Counted from the first letter of the stretch, positions 57,301 to 62,016 are shown. The stretch is 64,000 bases of DNA from Ascarosepion bandense (GCA_037127315.1 JBBBDQ010000309.1:782501-846500), one strand, 5' to 3'. Made by a program: numbers and translations. Notes: generated by a model from the sequence alone, not told the origin.

Positions 57301-57377
57301 TGTCAAATAAAGAGGAATTAAATGATTTAATGGATGAAACAGCTTATCAAGAATTTCTGAAAACATTTGAATCCTGA
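15839..57377 (+). CDS. GCSH: Glycine cleavage system H protein (mitochondrial), five exons
   Basis: Joining 15839-15968, 46092-46171, 52596-52659, 54958-55089 and 57280-57377 gives an uninterrupted 167-residue protein ending in TGA. Every intron has GT-AG ends and the phases fit (1, 0, 1, 1). H protein carries the aminomethyl group on a lipoyl arm between the P, T and L proteins when mitochondria break down glycine. Residues 1-43 are rich in R, K, S and T with no acidic residue, a typical mitochondrial presequence. The mature part has HEWISV (51-56), [18 protein letters not shown], the lipoyl-lysine K101 in ESVKAVSD, and C-terminal [18 protein letters not shown]. Length is close to animal H proteins (about 170). 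The gene spans 41.5 kb because of transposon-filled introns. An adjacent second ATG at 15842 could also serve as start. Confidence 0.96.
15969..17220. other. Intronic AT-rich sequence, nothing recognised
   Basis: Low-complexity AT-rich DNA with several A and T runs. A short stretch near 16840-16890 resembles the middle of the AGGTACCT-ended repeats but too weakly to call. Confidence 0.4.
17258..17330 (-). repeat. tRNA-like SINE relic
   Basis: On the - strand the end of the segment reads GGTTCGATCC, a match to the RNA polymerase III B box (GGTTCGANNCC). About 40 bases upstream AATAGTCAAAGCTTG resembles a degraded A box. No tRNA cloverleaf can be closed, so this is a tRNA-derived repeat, not a tRNA gene. 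Confidence 0.5.
17630..17790. repeat. Diverged repeat, pair of 14680-14800
   Basis: Same block order as 14680-14800 (see there). Right of it, 17790-18060 is less AT-rich than its surroundings and has several CpGs. A 73-codon open frame on the - strand (17749-17970) covers the border; it has no recognisable domain and starts inside the repeat, so I do not call it a gene. Confidence 0.5.
18262..18354 (+). repeat. End fragment of an AGGTACCT-type repeat
   Basis: TTCAATTAAAGCTGAAAGT, then TATTTTTAAAAATTCA, then GAAAATGAGTGGAGGTTCCT match the last 90-100 bases of the copy ending at 45468. It ends two bases before the start of the next copy (18357), so the two lie head to tail. Confidence 0.7.
18357..20335 (+). 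repeat. AGGTACCT-ended repeat, long copy
   Basis: Begins AGGTACCTCTATG and ends TGTAGGTACCT. Collinear blocks match 44299-45468: GCATAGTATGAA, AAGAGGAAAGATCAAAG, CATTAATTT.GAAATTCT.GC, ACAAATGAATGAAATTATT, AAGGA.ATTATA..CTGAAGAA, and CTTTCAATTAAAGCTAAAAT near the end. It is about 800 bp longer than that copy. A 35-base T run (20291-20325) sits just before its end. No transposase frame was found. Confidence 0.7.
19800..19961 (+). other. Possible non-coding exon or regulatory block
   Basis: A CpG-containing, less AT-rich island inside the repeat above. It ends CAGATAAAG before a consensus donor GTAAGT (19962-19967). Three GATA-type motifs lie at 19855-19880 (TTATCA, AGATAAG, TGATAAG). The matching position in the copy at 44.3-45.5 kb lacks the donor. 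It could be an alternative 5' exon or nothing. Confidence 0.2.
20583..21133 (+). repeat. AGGTACCT-ended repeat, partial copy
   Basis: Starts within the family at ACAAATGAATGAAATTATTT, lacks the left end and has an internal deletion. It ends GAAAATGAATAGAGGTACCT. It shares TTAGTTAAATGCAGGA.TCATTGGG with 18848-18868 and GATTCCAATCAATATA with 45296-45311. Confidence 0.7.
21134..22358. other. Intronic sequence, nothing recognised
   Basis: AT-rich DNA with T runs near 21427, 21692-21718 and 22020-22036. No open frame shows a domain. Confidence 0.4.
22361..23612 (+). mobile_element. Mariner DNA transposon, complete ends
   Basis: 1252 bp, a normal full length for mariner. Terminal inverted repeats begin ACACATCACTCAATAA and match over about 27 bases with few differences. 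TA is duplicated on both sides (22359-22360 and 23613-23614). The internal + strand region encodes a mariner transposase with frame breaks. It has no other repeat inserted. Confidence 0.93.
22533..23551 (+). pseudogene. Mariner transposase, broken
   Basis: Reading starts [20 protein letters not shown], the helix-turn-helix start of mariner transposases. After frameshifts it continues with [20 protein letters not shown] and [13 protein letters not shown]. Catalytic D,D34D is visible as MDETWIH (about 22980), LHQDMHC (about 23250) and [15 protein letters not shown] (about 23330-23370). It ends [15 protein letters not shown] before TGA. At least three frameshifts and a stop after about 23065 make it non-functional. 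Confidence 0.9.
23615..24303. other. Intronic sequence, nothing recognised
   Basis: No coding motif seen on either strand. T-rich runs near 23876 and 24120. It separates the mariner from a gypsy integrase fragment. Confidence 0.4.
24304..24329. repeat. (TA)n microsatellite
   Basis: Thirteen TA units. Similar shorter runs occur at 31453-31468 and 37374-37392. Confidence 0.9.
24370..25010 (-). pseudogene. Gypsy integrase fragment
   Basis: On the - strand: [20 protein letters not shown] and [10 protein letters not shown] (first catalytic aspartate), then [19 protein letters not shown] (second) and [19 protein letters not shown], where the glutamate is kept as E in HAEW. The C-terminal part reads [10 protein letters not shown] near 24400. 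A 12-base A/T run at 24824-24836 splits the core into two frames. No LTR, gag or reverse transcriptase is attached; at 25020 a G-rich stretch ends the similarity. Confidence 0.82.
25011..25990. other. Intronic sequence, nothing recognised
   Basis: A mixed-composition stretch, richer in GC than most of the intron, which may be unrecognised transposon or LTR sequence. No domain visible in any frame. Confidence 0.35.
25991..26160 (+). repeat. Two tandem copies of a ~90-bp unit
   Basis: CTTCACATTTCCAATCATGG...GATATCAACCTCTCT (about 25998-26064) is followed by TTTCACACTTCCAATTCTGG...GATGTCAATCTCTCT (about 26090-26159) with the same internal order (GGAAGRTTC, CTCTT, GGAG, TATTACATGAT). Divergence is moderate. 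Confidence 0.7.
26214..26640 (+). repeat. Imperfect tandem repeat, ~120-138 bp unit
   Basis: Units begin with CAACAAG(G/A) near 26216, 26334 and 26470, and with CAACAGGGCTGCTTGACATTT near 26610. The second and third share AAGGTGGCTTTGACATTTGA, ATGTC.GCTGTGT and GTTCCACCTGAGAATTT. The first and fourth are more diverged. Confidence 0.75.
26641..27370. other. Intronic sequence, nothing recognised
   Basis: AT-rich; no recognisable frames or terminal repeats on either strand. Confidence 0.35.
27380..27740 (-). pseudogene. LINE reverse transcriptase fragment
   Basis: The - strand reads [20 protein letters not shown], where YADN stands for the YADD active site, then [23 protein letters not shown] and [12 protein letters not shown]. 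This order matches the second half of the reverse transcriptase in the LINE type also present at 41845-42720 and 55600-56730. The D-to-N change in the catalytic pair, plus stops, makes it dead. Confidence 0.75.
27741..28906. other. Intronic sequence, nothing certain
   Basis: The - strand at 28330-28430 reads [16 protein letters not shown], vaguely like the end of a gypsy integrase core, but too short to call. The rest is AT-rich. Confidence 0.35.
28907..29014. repeat. Long palindrome, ~49-bp arms, 9-base loop
   Basis: Left arm 28907-28955 and right arm 28965-29014 are reverse complements apart from one extra T in the right arm. The loop is CTCTCTAGA. Arms contain GTACTTCACAATGTCATATT and its complement. 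No TA or longer target duplication is obvious at the borders (GGT on the left, TCA on the right). Such a structure could be a foldback MITE, a hairpin RNA source or a sequencing/assembly foldback. Confidence 0.95.
29015..30120. other. Intronic sequence, nothing recognised
   Basis: AT-rich, no domain in any frame. Confidence 0.4.
30125..30400 (+). pseudogene. Unrecognised repeated coding relic, copy 1
   Basis: One + strand frame reads [20 protein letters not shown] and then IIIFYGLC, resembling [20 protein letters not shown] on the - strand at 40500-40560. The DNA similarity covers about 220 bp in opposite orientation. I do not recognise the protein; it is probably the tail of a transposon-borne gene. 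Stops are frequent. Confidence 0.5.
30527..30840 (+). pseudogene. Penelope-like element GIY-YIG endonuclease fragment
   Basis: The + strand reads [20 protein letters not shown], followed by VRLQEHCKS and, after a stop, [10 protein letters not shown]. Penelope-like elements have here a C.CG..YIGET.R.L..R..EH...DH pattern; the YIGET core is decayed to YKEEM. The following frame ([19 protein letters not shown]) occupies the C-terminal part. No reverse transcriptase is present upstream. Confidence 0.6.
30935..31195 (+). repeat. tRNA-derived SINE, copy 1
   Basis: A tRNA-like head (GTTGGTGAGATCTAGTGACTT, then GACCCAGAGTTATGATTTTG) is followed by AAGGGAGATAACTACATAAC and a tail with GCTGGAGCGTACAATGGCTA. 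It is collinear with the copy on the opposite strand at 37946-38205. The B box is decayed here. Confidence 0.75.
31196..33147. other. Intronic sequence, nothing recognised
   Basis: AT-rich with a (TA)8 run at 31453-31468 and a T run at 31739-31762. Short open frames at 32847-33056 on both strands have no domain. Confidence 0.4.
33148..35039. repeat. Possible solo LTR
   Basis: Begins TGTTGTGTTTACAG and ends ACCGTAACA, so TGTT...AACA termini are possible. Inside are two promoter-like spots: CATAAATACAGGGTCC near 34376 and TATATAAAGACAG near 34847. GC content rises at 34140-34500. Internal repeats occur (TTAATTTTACTAATTAATT near 33420 against TTAATTTTATTAACTAATTA near 33547). There is no second copy and no clear target duplication, so this is a guess. 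Confidence 0.3.
35040..35892. other. Intronic sequence, nothing recognised
   Basis: Short open frames at 35396-35714 on both strands have no domain. A small direct repeat AATCAATAATACCAATT occurs at 35738-35770. Confidence 0.4.
35893..37028 (-). mobile_element. Second mariner-type transposon
   Basis: Terminal inverted repeats TTAGGTTGTCCCAAAAGT (left) and ACTCTTGGGACAACCTAA (right) are near-perfect. They extend inward (left TTTGTAAACACTTGCAAAAA, right TTTTTCGCAAGTGCTTACGA). TA precedes the left end (35891-35892) but TT follows the right end, so one copy of the target site has mutated. At 1136 bp it is slightly short for the family. The - strand carries a broken transposase. It differs from the mariner at 22361 in ends and orientation. 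Confidence 0.92.
36000..36930 (-). pseudogene. Mariner transposase, heavily broken
   Basis: On the - strand: [20 protein letters not shown] carries the second catalytic aspartate (QDNA.PH), followed by [18 protein letters not shown], the [11 protein letters not shown] block with the third aspartate kept. [18 protein letters not shown] and [10 protein letters not shown] then form the C-terminal region. Upstream, [20 protein letters not shown] and other short frames cover the N-terminal half. Several frameshifts and stops separate them. Confidence 0.85.
37029..37814. other. Intronic sequence, nothing recognised
   Basis: AT-rich, with a (TA)n run at 37374-37392 and a T run at 37802-37819. Confidence 0.4.
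37820..38445 (+). repeat. Diverged repeat interrupted by a SINE
   Basis: 37820-37945 and 38206-38445 together match 39140-39400: AATCAAATTATAA, ACAATTTAG, CTTAGTAGAAA.AGCAAGA, GGGTACAATATAAAATGTTG and AAATTTCTTATGTTACAA against their counterparts. The other copy lacks the SINE, showing that the SINE inserted into an existing repeat. Confidence 0.65.
37946..38205 (-). repeat. tRNA-derived SINE, copy 2
   Basis: On the - strand: head GTTGGTTAGTTCCAGTGACT, then GTGAGTTCAATACC (B-box-like), then GAGGGAGATAACTCATGACT and tail CACCTGAAGAAGGCCAGAGC followed by ATACAATGGCCAAAATGT. A 9-bp duplication CTACTAAAT flanks it (37937-37945 and 38206-38214). About 260 bp, complete. Confidence 0.85.
38446..39139. 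other. Intronic sequence, nothing recognised
   Basis: Pyrimidine-rich on the + strand at 38820-39030, including a T run at 38848-38870. No gene. Confidence 0.4.
39140..39400 (+). repeat. Uninterrupted copy of the 37820-38445 repeat
   Basis: Shares ordered blocks with 37820-37945 and 38230-38445 (see there), without the SINE. Confidence 0.65.
39401..40319. other. Intronic sequence, nothing recognised
   Basis: AT-rich; short frames only. Confidence 0.4.
40320..41360 (-). pseudogene. Unrecognised repeated coding relic, copy 2
   Basis: The - strand carries several frames in order: 41162-41356 ([20 protein letters not shown]), 40886-41119 (basic, [20 protein letters not shown]), then [20 protein letters not shown] near 40550 and [17 protein letters not shown] near 40420. 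The 40490-40770 part matches 30160-30380 in inverse orientation. The VGQVTDI..I.FLAPTK pattern suggests the C-terminal end of a repeated, transposon-like gene, but I cannot name it. Confidence 0.5.
41735..41866 (+). repeat. Left direct repeat flanking a LINE fragment
   Basis: Matches 42755-42877: TACATTTTAATTTTTTATTG-like start, then AATGTACTCAGTCTAATTAA, AATTAAACTAAACATTCAAG, TTAATAA and CTGCTAGAA. About 125 bp with some divergence and small indels. Confidence 0.75.
41867..42720 (-). pseudogene. LINE fragment with reverse transcriptase core deleted
   Basis: On the - strand, the piece ending near 42720 gives the region before reverse transcriptase ([20 protein letters not shown]) and its first blocks ([40 protein letters not shown]). 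At about 42120 it jumps straight to the C-terminal end ([49 protein letters not shown]). The catalytic core is missing between them. The same C-terminus occurs at 56480-56720 on the + strand. Confidence 0.8.
42755..42877 (+). repeat. Right direct repeat flanking a LINE fragment
   Basis: Pair of 41735-41866. It contains an A run of about 21 bases (42798-42818) not present at that length in the left copy. Confidence 0.75.
42878..44289. other. Intronic sequence, nothing recognised
   Basis: AT-rich. The only longer frame (43645-43884 +) is a low-complexity I/K/F-rich chance frame. Confidence 0.4.
44299..45468 (+). repeat. AGGTACCT-ended repeat, complete short copy
   Basis: 1170 bp. Starts AGGTACCTCCACTTT and ends with the inverse AGTGGAGGTACCT, a 13-bp terminal inverted repeat. 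CTCCAAAAT flanks it at 44290-44298 and, after one extra C, at 45470-45478, as a 9-bp target duplication would. It is collinear with the longer copy at 18357-20335. No transposase frame; it would be a non-autonomous element. Confidence 0.75.
45479..46091. other. End of intron 1, nothing recognised
   Basis: AT-rich up to a good polypyrimidine tract and acceptor CTCAG before exon 2. Confidence 0.4.
46092..46171 (+). CDS. GCSH: GCSH exon 2
   Basis: 80 bases; acceptor CCTCAG, donor GTAACT. Encodes (D)[19 protein letters not shown] then GISNYAQ, the N-terminal fold of mature H protein, including the conserved HEW. A 23-base T run (46181-46203) begins nine bases after the donor. Confidence 0.95.
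46714..47530 (+). pseudogene. Gypsy integrase, C-terminal half
   Basis: Reads [20 protein letters not shown] (second catalytic aspartate in HSDQG), then [20 protein letters not shown] and QVQRYNGII, where Q replaces the expected catalytic glutamate. After a frameshift: [20 protein letters not shown] and [20 protein letters not shown], then a hydrophilic tail ending [10 protein letters not shown]. Such tails close the pol of one common gypsy group. GGCGGAGAATGTGGTG near 47685 may be the purine tract and start of its lost 3' LTR. Confidence 0.8.
48072..49330 (+). pseudogene. L1/Tx1-like LINE, endonuclease and reverse transcriptase start
   Basis: [20 protein letters not shown] (about 48245-48305) matches the GDFN..W..-type block of LINE apurinic endonucleases with D changed to [21 protein letters not shown] and [10 protein letters not shown] follow. 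After a long unclear stretch the + strand gives [11 protein letters not shown] and [20 protein letters not shown], then [19 protein letters not shown] (about 49195-49255), which are early reverse-transcriptase blocks. Many stops. Nothing of the YADD region survives. Confidence 0.72.
49331..50059. other. Intronic sequence, nothing recognised
   Basis: Contains T runs at 49718-49730 and 49805-49821; no domain. Confidence 0.4.
50060..50580 (+). other. Unrecognised non-AT-rich block
   Basis: The + strand gives [20 protein letters not shown] followed by GVWSDF, then a second frame ([20 protein letters not shown]). An acidic D/S/E-rich stretch like this occurs near the start of piggyBac-type transposases, but nothing else supports that. 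Probably mobile-element remains. Confidence 0.25.
50600..52330 (-). pseudogene. Jockey-superfamily-like LINE, copy A
   Basis: Its 3' end is on the left, with a T-rich run (50601-50631, the poly-A side). On the - strand from 52330: a finger region ([12 protein letters not shown]), [20 protein letters not shown] (N for the first catalytic D), then [20 protein letters not shown] and [17 protein letters not shown] with the YADD pair. The C-terminal part reads [20 protein letters not shown]. It is shorter than a full element: the endonuclease is missing and frames are broken. Confidence 0.82.
52596..52659 (+). CDS. GCSH: GCSH exon 3
   Basis: 64 bases, acceptor TTTACAG, donor GTCAGT. Encodes [20 protein letters not shown] followed by G and one base of the next codon. 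It matches the strand of H protein that precedes the lipoyl hairpin (GDVV..LP.VG..L in animals). The donor is weaker than consensus, and a LINE begins about 13 bases after it. Confidence 0.95.
52673..53507 (-). pseudogene. Jockey-superfamily-like LINE, copy B, 5'-truncated
   Basis: Homologous to the 3' part of copy A: CCAAGCAAGGCATTCTACTG against CCAAGCAAGGTATTTTATTG at the left end, continuing to GGTTAATAGATAGCAGCTTC. There the similarity stops (53508), the usual 5' truncation. On the - strand it reads [40 protein letters not shown] and [18 protein letters not shown]. Confidence 0.85.
53624..53696 (-). repeat. tRNA-like SINE relic
   Basis: The - strand reads TGGCATAATGGTTAGCAAGC (A-box-like) and, about 30 bases on, GAGTTTGATCCTCACTGG (B-box-like). 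Spacing suits a tRNA-derived promoter. The body beyond it is not recognised, and a cloverleaf is not complete. Confidence 0.55.
53857..54867 (-). mobile_element. Third mariner-type transposon, shortened
   Basis: The ends read TGAGGACCTTGAATAAATTC (left) and GAACTTATTCAAGATCCTCA (right), inverse of each other with two mismatches. TA flanks both ends (53855-53856 and 54868-54869). At 1011 bp it is shorter than a full mariner. The - strand has a mariner transposase N-terminus. Confidence 0.88.
53900..54770 (-). pseudogene. Mariner transposase relic
   Basis: On the - strand: [20 protein letters not shown], then [20 protein letters not shown] and [20 protein letters not shown]. This is the N-terminal helix-turn-helix part of mariner transposases (W...F..G.......R.G.P). 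The catalytic half (towards 53900) is decayed. An internal deletion would explain the short length. Confidence 0.8.
54958..55089 (+). CDS. GCSH: GCSH exon 4: lipoyl-attachment hairpin
   Basis: 132 bases, donor GTAAGT. Encodes (D)[18 protein letters not shown] then [20 protein letters not shown] and SPHEQ. K101 in ESVKAVSD is the lysine that receives lipoic acid. The following VPVSG and N..PSL.N.SP match animal H proteins. Confidence 0.97.
55090..57279 (+). other. GCSH intron 4, about 2.2 kb
   Basis: Mostly a + strand LINE relic (55600-56730). The intron part before it, 55090-55600, shows nothing recognisable. Acceptor CCTTTGCAG. Confidence 0.9.
55600..56730 (+). pseudogene. LINE reverse transcriptase relic, 3' half
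   Basis: The + strand shows [17 protein letters not shown] (first catalytic D, as MDYAKAF), [40 protein letters not shown] and NIRYTDGVP, where YTDG replaces YADD. Then [21 protein letters not shown], and near the end [14 protein letters not shown] and [13 protein letters not shown]. It has the same C-terminal layout as the fragment at 41867-42720. Many stops. Confidence 0.8.
57280..57377 (+). CDS. GCSH: GCSH exon 5, with stop
   Basis: 98 bases including TGA (57375-57377). Encodes (G)[19 protein letters not shown] then [12 protein letters not shown], the C-terminal helix region of H protein; GWL.K is the conserved join. Confidence 0.97.
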
Positions 57378-57612
57378 AGATGGCTAAAGAATTTAATTCT
57401 TAATTGTTAATAATTCATTTTTTCAGAAAAAAAGTTCCTGGCTTTTAAATTGTGTGCAAAAATCTTTGAATTAAGAAACACTCTTTGAGGGGCGCTGAAA
57501 AATCCTTGGCTTTTTTCCAAAAATCTAATCACTTTTTTTTTTTTTTTTTTTGTTTTTTCAGCATCACCATATGTGTGTATGTAATATATCTTTTCTCTTT
57601 TTCTCTGCTGGT

Positions 57613-57730
57613 AATAAAAAAAGAAAGTTTATTTCTTGTAATAATAATAAAGATGAATACTGTTTTGAAAATTCACTTAGAAACTAGTGTAGTAATATGA
57701 TTTCTCTGTAAATGGAATCCTTTTAATAAA
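57613..57730 (+). terminator. GCSH polyadenylation signals
   Basis: AATAAA occurs at 57613-57618, 57646-57651 and 57725-57730, 240-350 bases after the stop codon. Which is used cannot be told from sequence; a T run at 57532-57551 lies before them. Confidence 0.5.
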
Positions 57731-58434
57731 TTAAGCAACATTTTGTTTAAAACATTTTTTCCAAATACATGTTTTGAAACTAGTTTTTAGTAAACATTTA
57801 AAAAGGTCAAATTAAATAATTATAATAAAATAAATTTTATGAATGATGAATTTAAGTTGTTGTGTATTTTTTTAACATAAAATTATTAAAACTCTTGTGA
57901 CAAACAGCTTACTTGTCACAAGAAGGCAGTTTTTTATCCCCCACCCAAGAAACACATACAATGGTTTCTTTTCTTGTATAATAAAGTCTGATCACATCAT
58001 TCTCTATAGACAATCAAAATCCAGATTTTGTTGTTTACTCCACCTGTAGATGCTCTGTCTCTCTGTTTTTCTATTGACATCTGATGATTTCCCTTATTCC
58101 TATAATGTAAAGCATTGTGAAGTGACTATTATTTTTGCAGTAACTCAAGCAATGAGCAGATATTTATTGTAAGTAAAATAATAGTGGTGTTTGTTTATTT
58201 AATGTGTATCTATTGTAGTTTTTGTACCATCAGAATGATTAGACTGAATGTAAATTTGGGAATTTTAAGCTTTTGGTATCTTGATCATAGCTACCAAATG
58301 TAACACTATATGCTGACTTTCTATGGTAACTGCATGGTCAAGATTCTTGATCATAACACCAAATGTAATATTAGCTAAATGGACATATTGTGTTCTCGTT
58401 ACTGGATTGATAATGTCCTGAAAACTAGACTCCT
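57731..58434. other. Downstream of GCSH, nothing recognised
   Basis: About 700 bp between the gene and the BEL/Pao element, AT-rich. TTGATCATAGCTACCAAATG and TTGATCATAACACCAAATGT near 58282 and 58345 form a small direct repeat. Confidence 0.4.
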
Positions 58435-58756
58435 TGTTGAAATTTTATTCATCCATTCGTTTCTTTGTTTTTCTTTCTCTCCTTTTCTTACTAAGGCCGT
58501 TGGGACATTGAAATGTCTTTGCTGTACCACATGTCACATATCTCGCCTCTGATTGGTTGGCTCCCTTTAACAGAATTTGAAAGAGTGGGAAACCTCAGTT
58601 TTTTTGGGTTTTTTTTCGTCGACTTGAGCAGTCCTGAAAATTTTAGCTCCATCAGACCAAAGACGTAAAAAGAAGTCTGAATTTATTTGTGGGTTTGTGA
58701 AGCTTGCAGAAGAAGAAAAGAAAGTGATTCCTTCAGAGGAACAGAGGAGAAACAAA
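58435..58756 (+). repeat. BEL/Pao 5' LTR, part comparable to the 3' copy
   Basis: Aligns with 63682-64000. Differences cluster at CpG positions: CATCCATTCG here against CGTCCGTTCG there, and ACATGTCACATATC against ACGTGCCGCGTATC. The LTR continues right of 58756 but its end cannot be placed because the 3' copy is cut; a 35-base T run lies at 59162-59196. Confidence 0.88.
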
Positions 58757-58769
58757 AGATTCGACGATA

Positions 58770-58876
58770 CTTCTTCCAGAGGAAGAAAGATTTTCTCTAA
58801 AAAGGACCGTTTTCTCTGTTTGTCCACGTGGTGGAAGAAAAGAAGATTGAACATCACTTCTTCCAGAGGAAGAAAG
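58770..58876 (+). repeat. Twice-repeated small palindrome in the LTR
   Basis: CTTCTTCCAGAGGAAGAAAG occurs at 58770-58789 and again, identical, at 58857-58876. Each copy is itself an inverted repeat around AGA. It may be a protein-binding site in the LTR promoter. Confidence 0.6.
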
Positions 58877-59159
58877 AAATTTTATTATTTTACAGAAAAA
58901 AAGTGACAGTTTCCCAGGTCGGCCCACAACCCACGAGGGTTGAAGAAGAAACTTAACAAAAAAGACTTTTTCCAGACTTGAGACCAAGAAAGGAACTTCG
59001 AAAACACTAAGCATAACAAAAAAATTAGGAAAAACAGAGCTGCTGTTCGATAGCTAGAAGGAGGCTACTCTCCCCTAAATTCTCTCCCTTCACAGAAAAA
59101 AAAAAAAAAAAAAGAACTGAAGCTTCAGATTGACAAGGTAACAGTAAAGGACTTCTAAC

Positions 59160-59197
<38 letters not shown>

Positions 59198-59714
59198 TGG
59201 TACCATGGCTATAACCTAGCCTTTGCTAATGGACCTGTTTTGCAGTCAGCTCACAATTCCTCTCTGTGGGAGTAAATTTACTCTAAAGTAGTAAATTTTC
59301 TTTAATTTGAACACTTTGTGTTATATTTTGTTCACAGCAGAACTCTTTCTTACAACATAAAAAATTTCTGCACTCTGTAAAACAGGTGCATTCTGCAAAA
59401 CAGAGGTTCCCTTCCCTTCAATCTGGTCATAATTAACCTTATTCAAATTTAAAAGTGGATTTGAGTTTGCTGTGTTGACTGCATTAATGTTAGTGTTTTT
59501 CTTACAGGTATTTCTGCTTTAAATTGGTTTGTTCTTGTTTTGTCCGATTCTAGCTGCCATTTGTTTGCTTCCTTCTTTTAGGCGTGCTGTAGGCACCATA
59601 TTGTTTCCTTGTTCGTTTCTGTTTGGCGCCAATTTTGCGCGCCATTTTGTACACGTGTAGGAAAGATGACCTCCACTCCCACCGTCACCCTTCTCCTTAA
59701 GAGAAACAGGATAC

Positions 59715-60576
59715 TTGAGTAAGATCTCCGGAACCTTAGAATATTTGGAAGGTCTAGATACCCCTTCTGAAGCTCAACTCCTTGTTCTCAAGGAACAAAT
59801 TGAAAGGTATTTTTTCTCTATGGAAATGCTGGACGACCAAAAAAATGATTCCTATTTGGAAAATGACACCGAAGAAGACATTGTCTTTTCATTTAATAAA
59901 GAGAAGACTGTATCGCCAGAGTCTTGCTAGGTTGCAGAGTTTGTCCAAGCCTGTGGGTTTTGCCAACTCATGAAAGATGAATTTTAAGACTACTCCTTAC
60001 AATTTAACTCTTAAGTTGGAATACCTTAAGTTTAACCCAAAAAGTCTCGAATTGACCAAGTCAGTAGAACCTTCATAAGAAAGTATCTAGTTCAAAGAAA
60101 ATAAACAGGATTTCAGGAGTAAGTTGGTTATGAAAGAGCCCTCCACCCTGGAAAATGTTTTTGCGAAACTGGTTGGAGTCCATTTTACATGTAACTTATG
60201 TCGGAGTGATAAACTCAAGGCATTCAATTGTGCCACTTACACCTCGCTTACTGGCAGGGTAAAAAGGTGTGGAGAACTGGGATTGTGTGACCGTTGTACT
60301 AGCTCATCACACGTGAGTAAAGCCTGCCTGGGCAAAGAGCTGCAACTCCATCCATGCTGGCATTGTAGCAGTCGTGGGCATGTGGGCGCGCTGTGGCCCT
60401 CTCTTAAGACTGCAGTAGTTACTAATACTTGTTGGCATGTAGGTAGCTCAGACCTGTTGCCTATTATTGAAATTTCTGTTCACGCAGGTTCTGTTAAGAA
60501 AATTAACTGTTTGGTGACCAAACAAGGCTTATATGATGACTATTGCCAGGTGTTTCTGGATCAAGAGAGAGATTGA
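59715..60576 (+). pseudogene. BEL/Pao gag, broken
   Basis: The start MSKISGTLEYLEGLDTPSEA (59715-59930) is followed by an acidic stretch. After breaks, 60124-60576 reads FTCNLCRSDKLKAFNC and then a complete CCHC knuckle CDRCTSSSHVSKAC, then CWHCSSRGHVGALW, where the last cysteine has become W. Double knuckles of this kind are typical of Pao/BEL gag. The end (ISVHAGSVKKINCLVTK) lies where the protease begins, but the active-site aspartate cannot be found. Confidence 0.8.
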
Positions 60577-60579
60577 ATC

Positions 60580-61215
60580 ATTGAAAGGTTCATAGTCGGC
60601 CCTTCGGAGTTTAAAGATTATAAATGGATCCCTCATAGGTCAGTGATTAAGCAGGGTGACCAATGTTCTACCAATATCCGATCAGTGTTCGTTGAGAACT
60701 GGAGGTTCTCAACTGTGCATATTCTGGGGTGAATTTATACTTCGATATGCTTGATCTGCTGCTTAAATTCAGGACAGATCGTTTCGTCCTTTTGGCTGAT
60801 ATTCGTAAAGTGTTTCTGATAATCCGTCTTGAAAGAGACTCTGATAAAAATTGTTTTTGTTTATTTCATGAAGTTGGGTAACGAATTTGTTTTCGTTAAA
60901 GAACCTTAATTTTTGGATTCGTTGTTAGTCCTTTTATCCTCAACTATGTGATAAAGTATCACGTTGAAAAATATCCACCCAGCCCATGTAGAGAGATGTT
61001 GTTCAGCAATTTCTATGTGGATAATTTAATTAAAACTCACAACTCTCATGATTCTCTTAGGAATCGATATTTAAATGCTGTGAATGTAATGAGCGAAGGT
61101 GATTTCTTGCTTAAAAATTGCAATTCCAATGCGGAGACCCTACGTGCTCACATGAGGGAAGATGATAACTTGGTTTCTCATGACTCTCCCTCTAAAAAGG
61201 TGCTAGGTTACTGAT
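60580..61215 (+). pseudogene. BEL/Pao reverse transcriptase, broken
   Basis: Frames read DMLDLLLKFRTDRFVLLADI then RKVFLIIRLERDSDKN (first catalytic D in LADIRKVF), then FGFVVSPFILNYVI and FSNFYVDNLIKTHNSHDSL. YVDN stands where YVDD is expected, so the second catalytic aspartate is lost. DAETLRAHM-like and KVLGY blocks follow. Confidence 0.82.
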
Positions 61216-61262
61216 ATGAAACTGCTACAGGTGAATTGCTGCTGACCCCTTGAACTGCTGGG

Positions 61263-62016
61263 GTGGCAGCTGTTACCAAAAGAGGTATTTTGTCTCAGAA
61301 TTCGGCAGTATTTGACTCTTTATGGTTAGTTCTTCCTGTTACTCTTAGAGGTAGAATTCTTCTAAGTGAGATCTGGAAATTGGGTTTAGCATGGGACGCC
61401 CGTGTCCCTAATGATATTCAATTAATATGGAATAAGTTGTATCTCGATTTATTGAATGTCGACAGCCTGAGGTTCAAACGATTTGTTGTTGATACATCTG
61501 CCCCTGCTAAGTTAGTTTTGTTCTGTGATGCCTCTAAGAAAGCTTATGGATTTGCTACCTGTTTGTACCAAAACGGGTCTGCTAACTTGATTTTTTTTCT
61601 AAGGCAAAGGTAGCACGTTCTAATAAAGAACATTGCCAACCCTTGAATTGCTGTCAGTCTATTTGTGCATGAAATGTATTCCCAGTATTATAAAGGCATA
61701 CCCTCGAAATATGTTGAAGGCTGTAGATGCACAAGTGGTCTTATCTTGGGTTCTATCGGATAACGTTAAGACTAAATGTCAGTTTACTCGAAATCGTTTG
61801 AAAGATATTCGTTCTAGATTTGTAGAGCTGCTTAACCTAGGTTTTGAGGTTACATATAAATACGTGAGCACAGATGACAACCCCGCTGATTTGATAACAC
61901 GAGGAATTACCTTGTCTAAATTCGAATCGGTCTTGCCCCGTTGGATGGAGAGTCCCTTGTGGCTCAATACTGATAATTTAAATTGGCCGGAAAACGAACT
62001 GTGCTGTCTTAGCTAA
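61263..62016 (+). pseudogene. BEL/Pao RNase H region
   Basis: TKRGILSQNSAVFDSLWLVL and FKRFVVDTSAPAKLVLFCDA then SKKAYGFATCLYQNGS (RNase H start, D in FCDAS). After a frameshift near 61605 come PTLELLSVYLCMKC, VDAQVVLSWVLSD and YVSTDDNPADLITRG, the P.LEL, D..V.L.WI and N.AD..TRG blocks of Pao pol. The element order matches. Confidence 0.85.

Noticed and set aside
58567..59014. Overlapping frames on both strands in the BEL/Pao LTR
   Set aside because: They arise from purine-rich LTR sequence (GAAGAAGAAA-type) and carry no domain.
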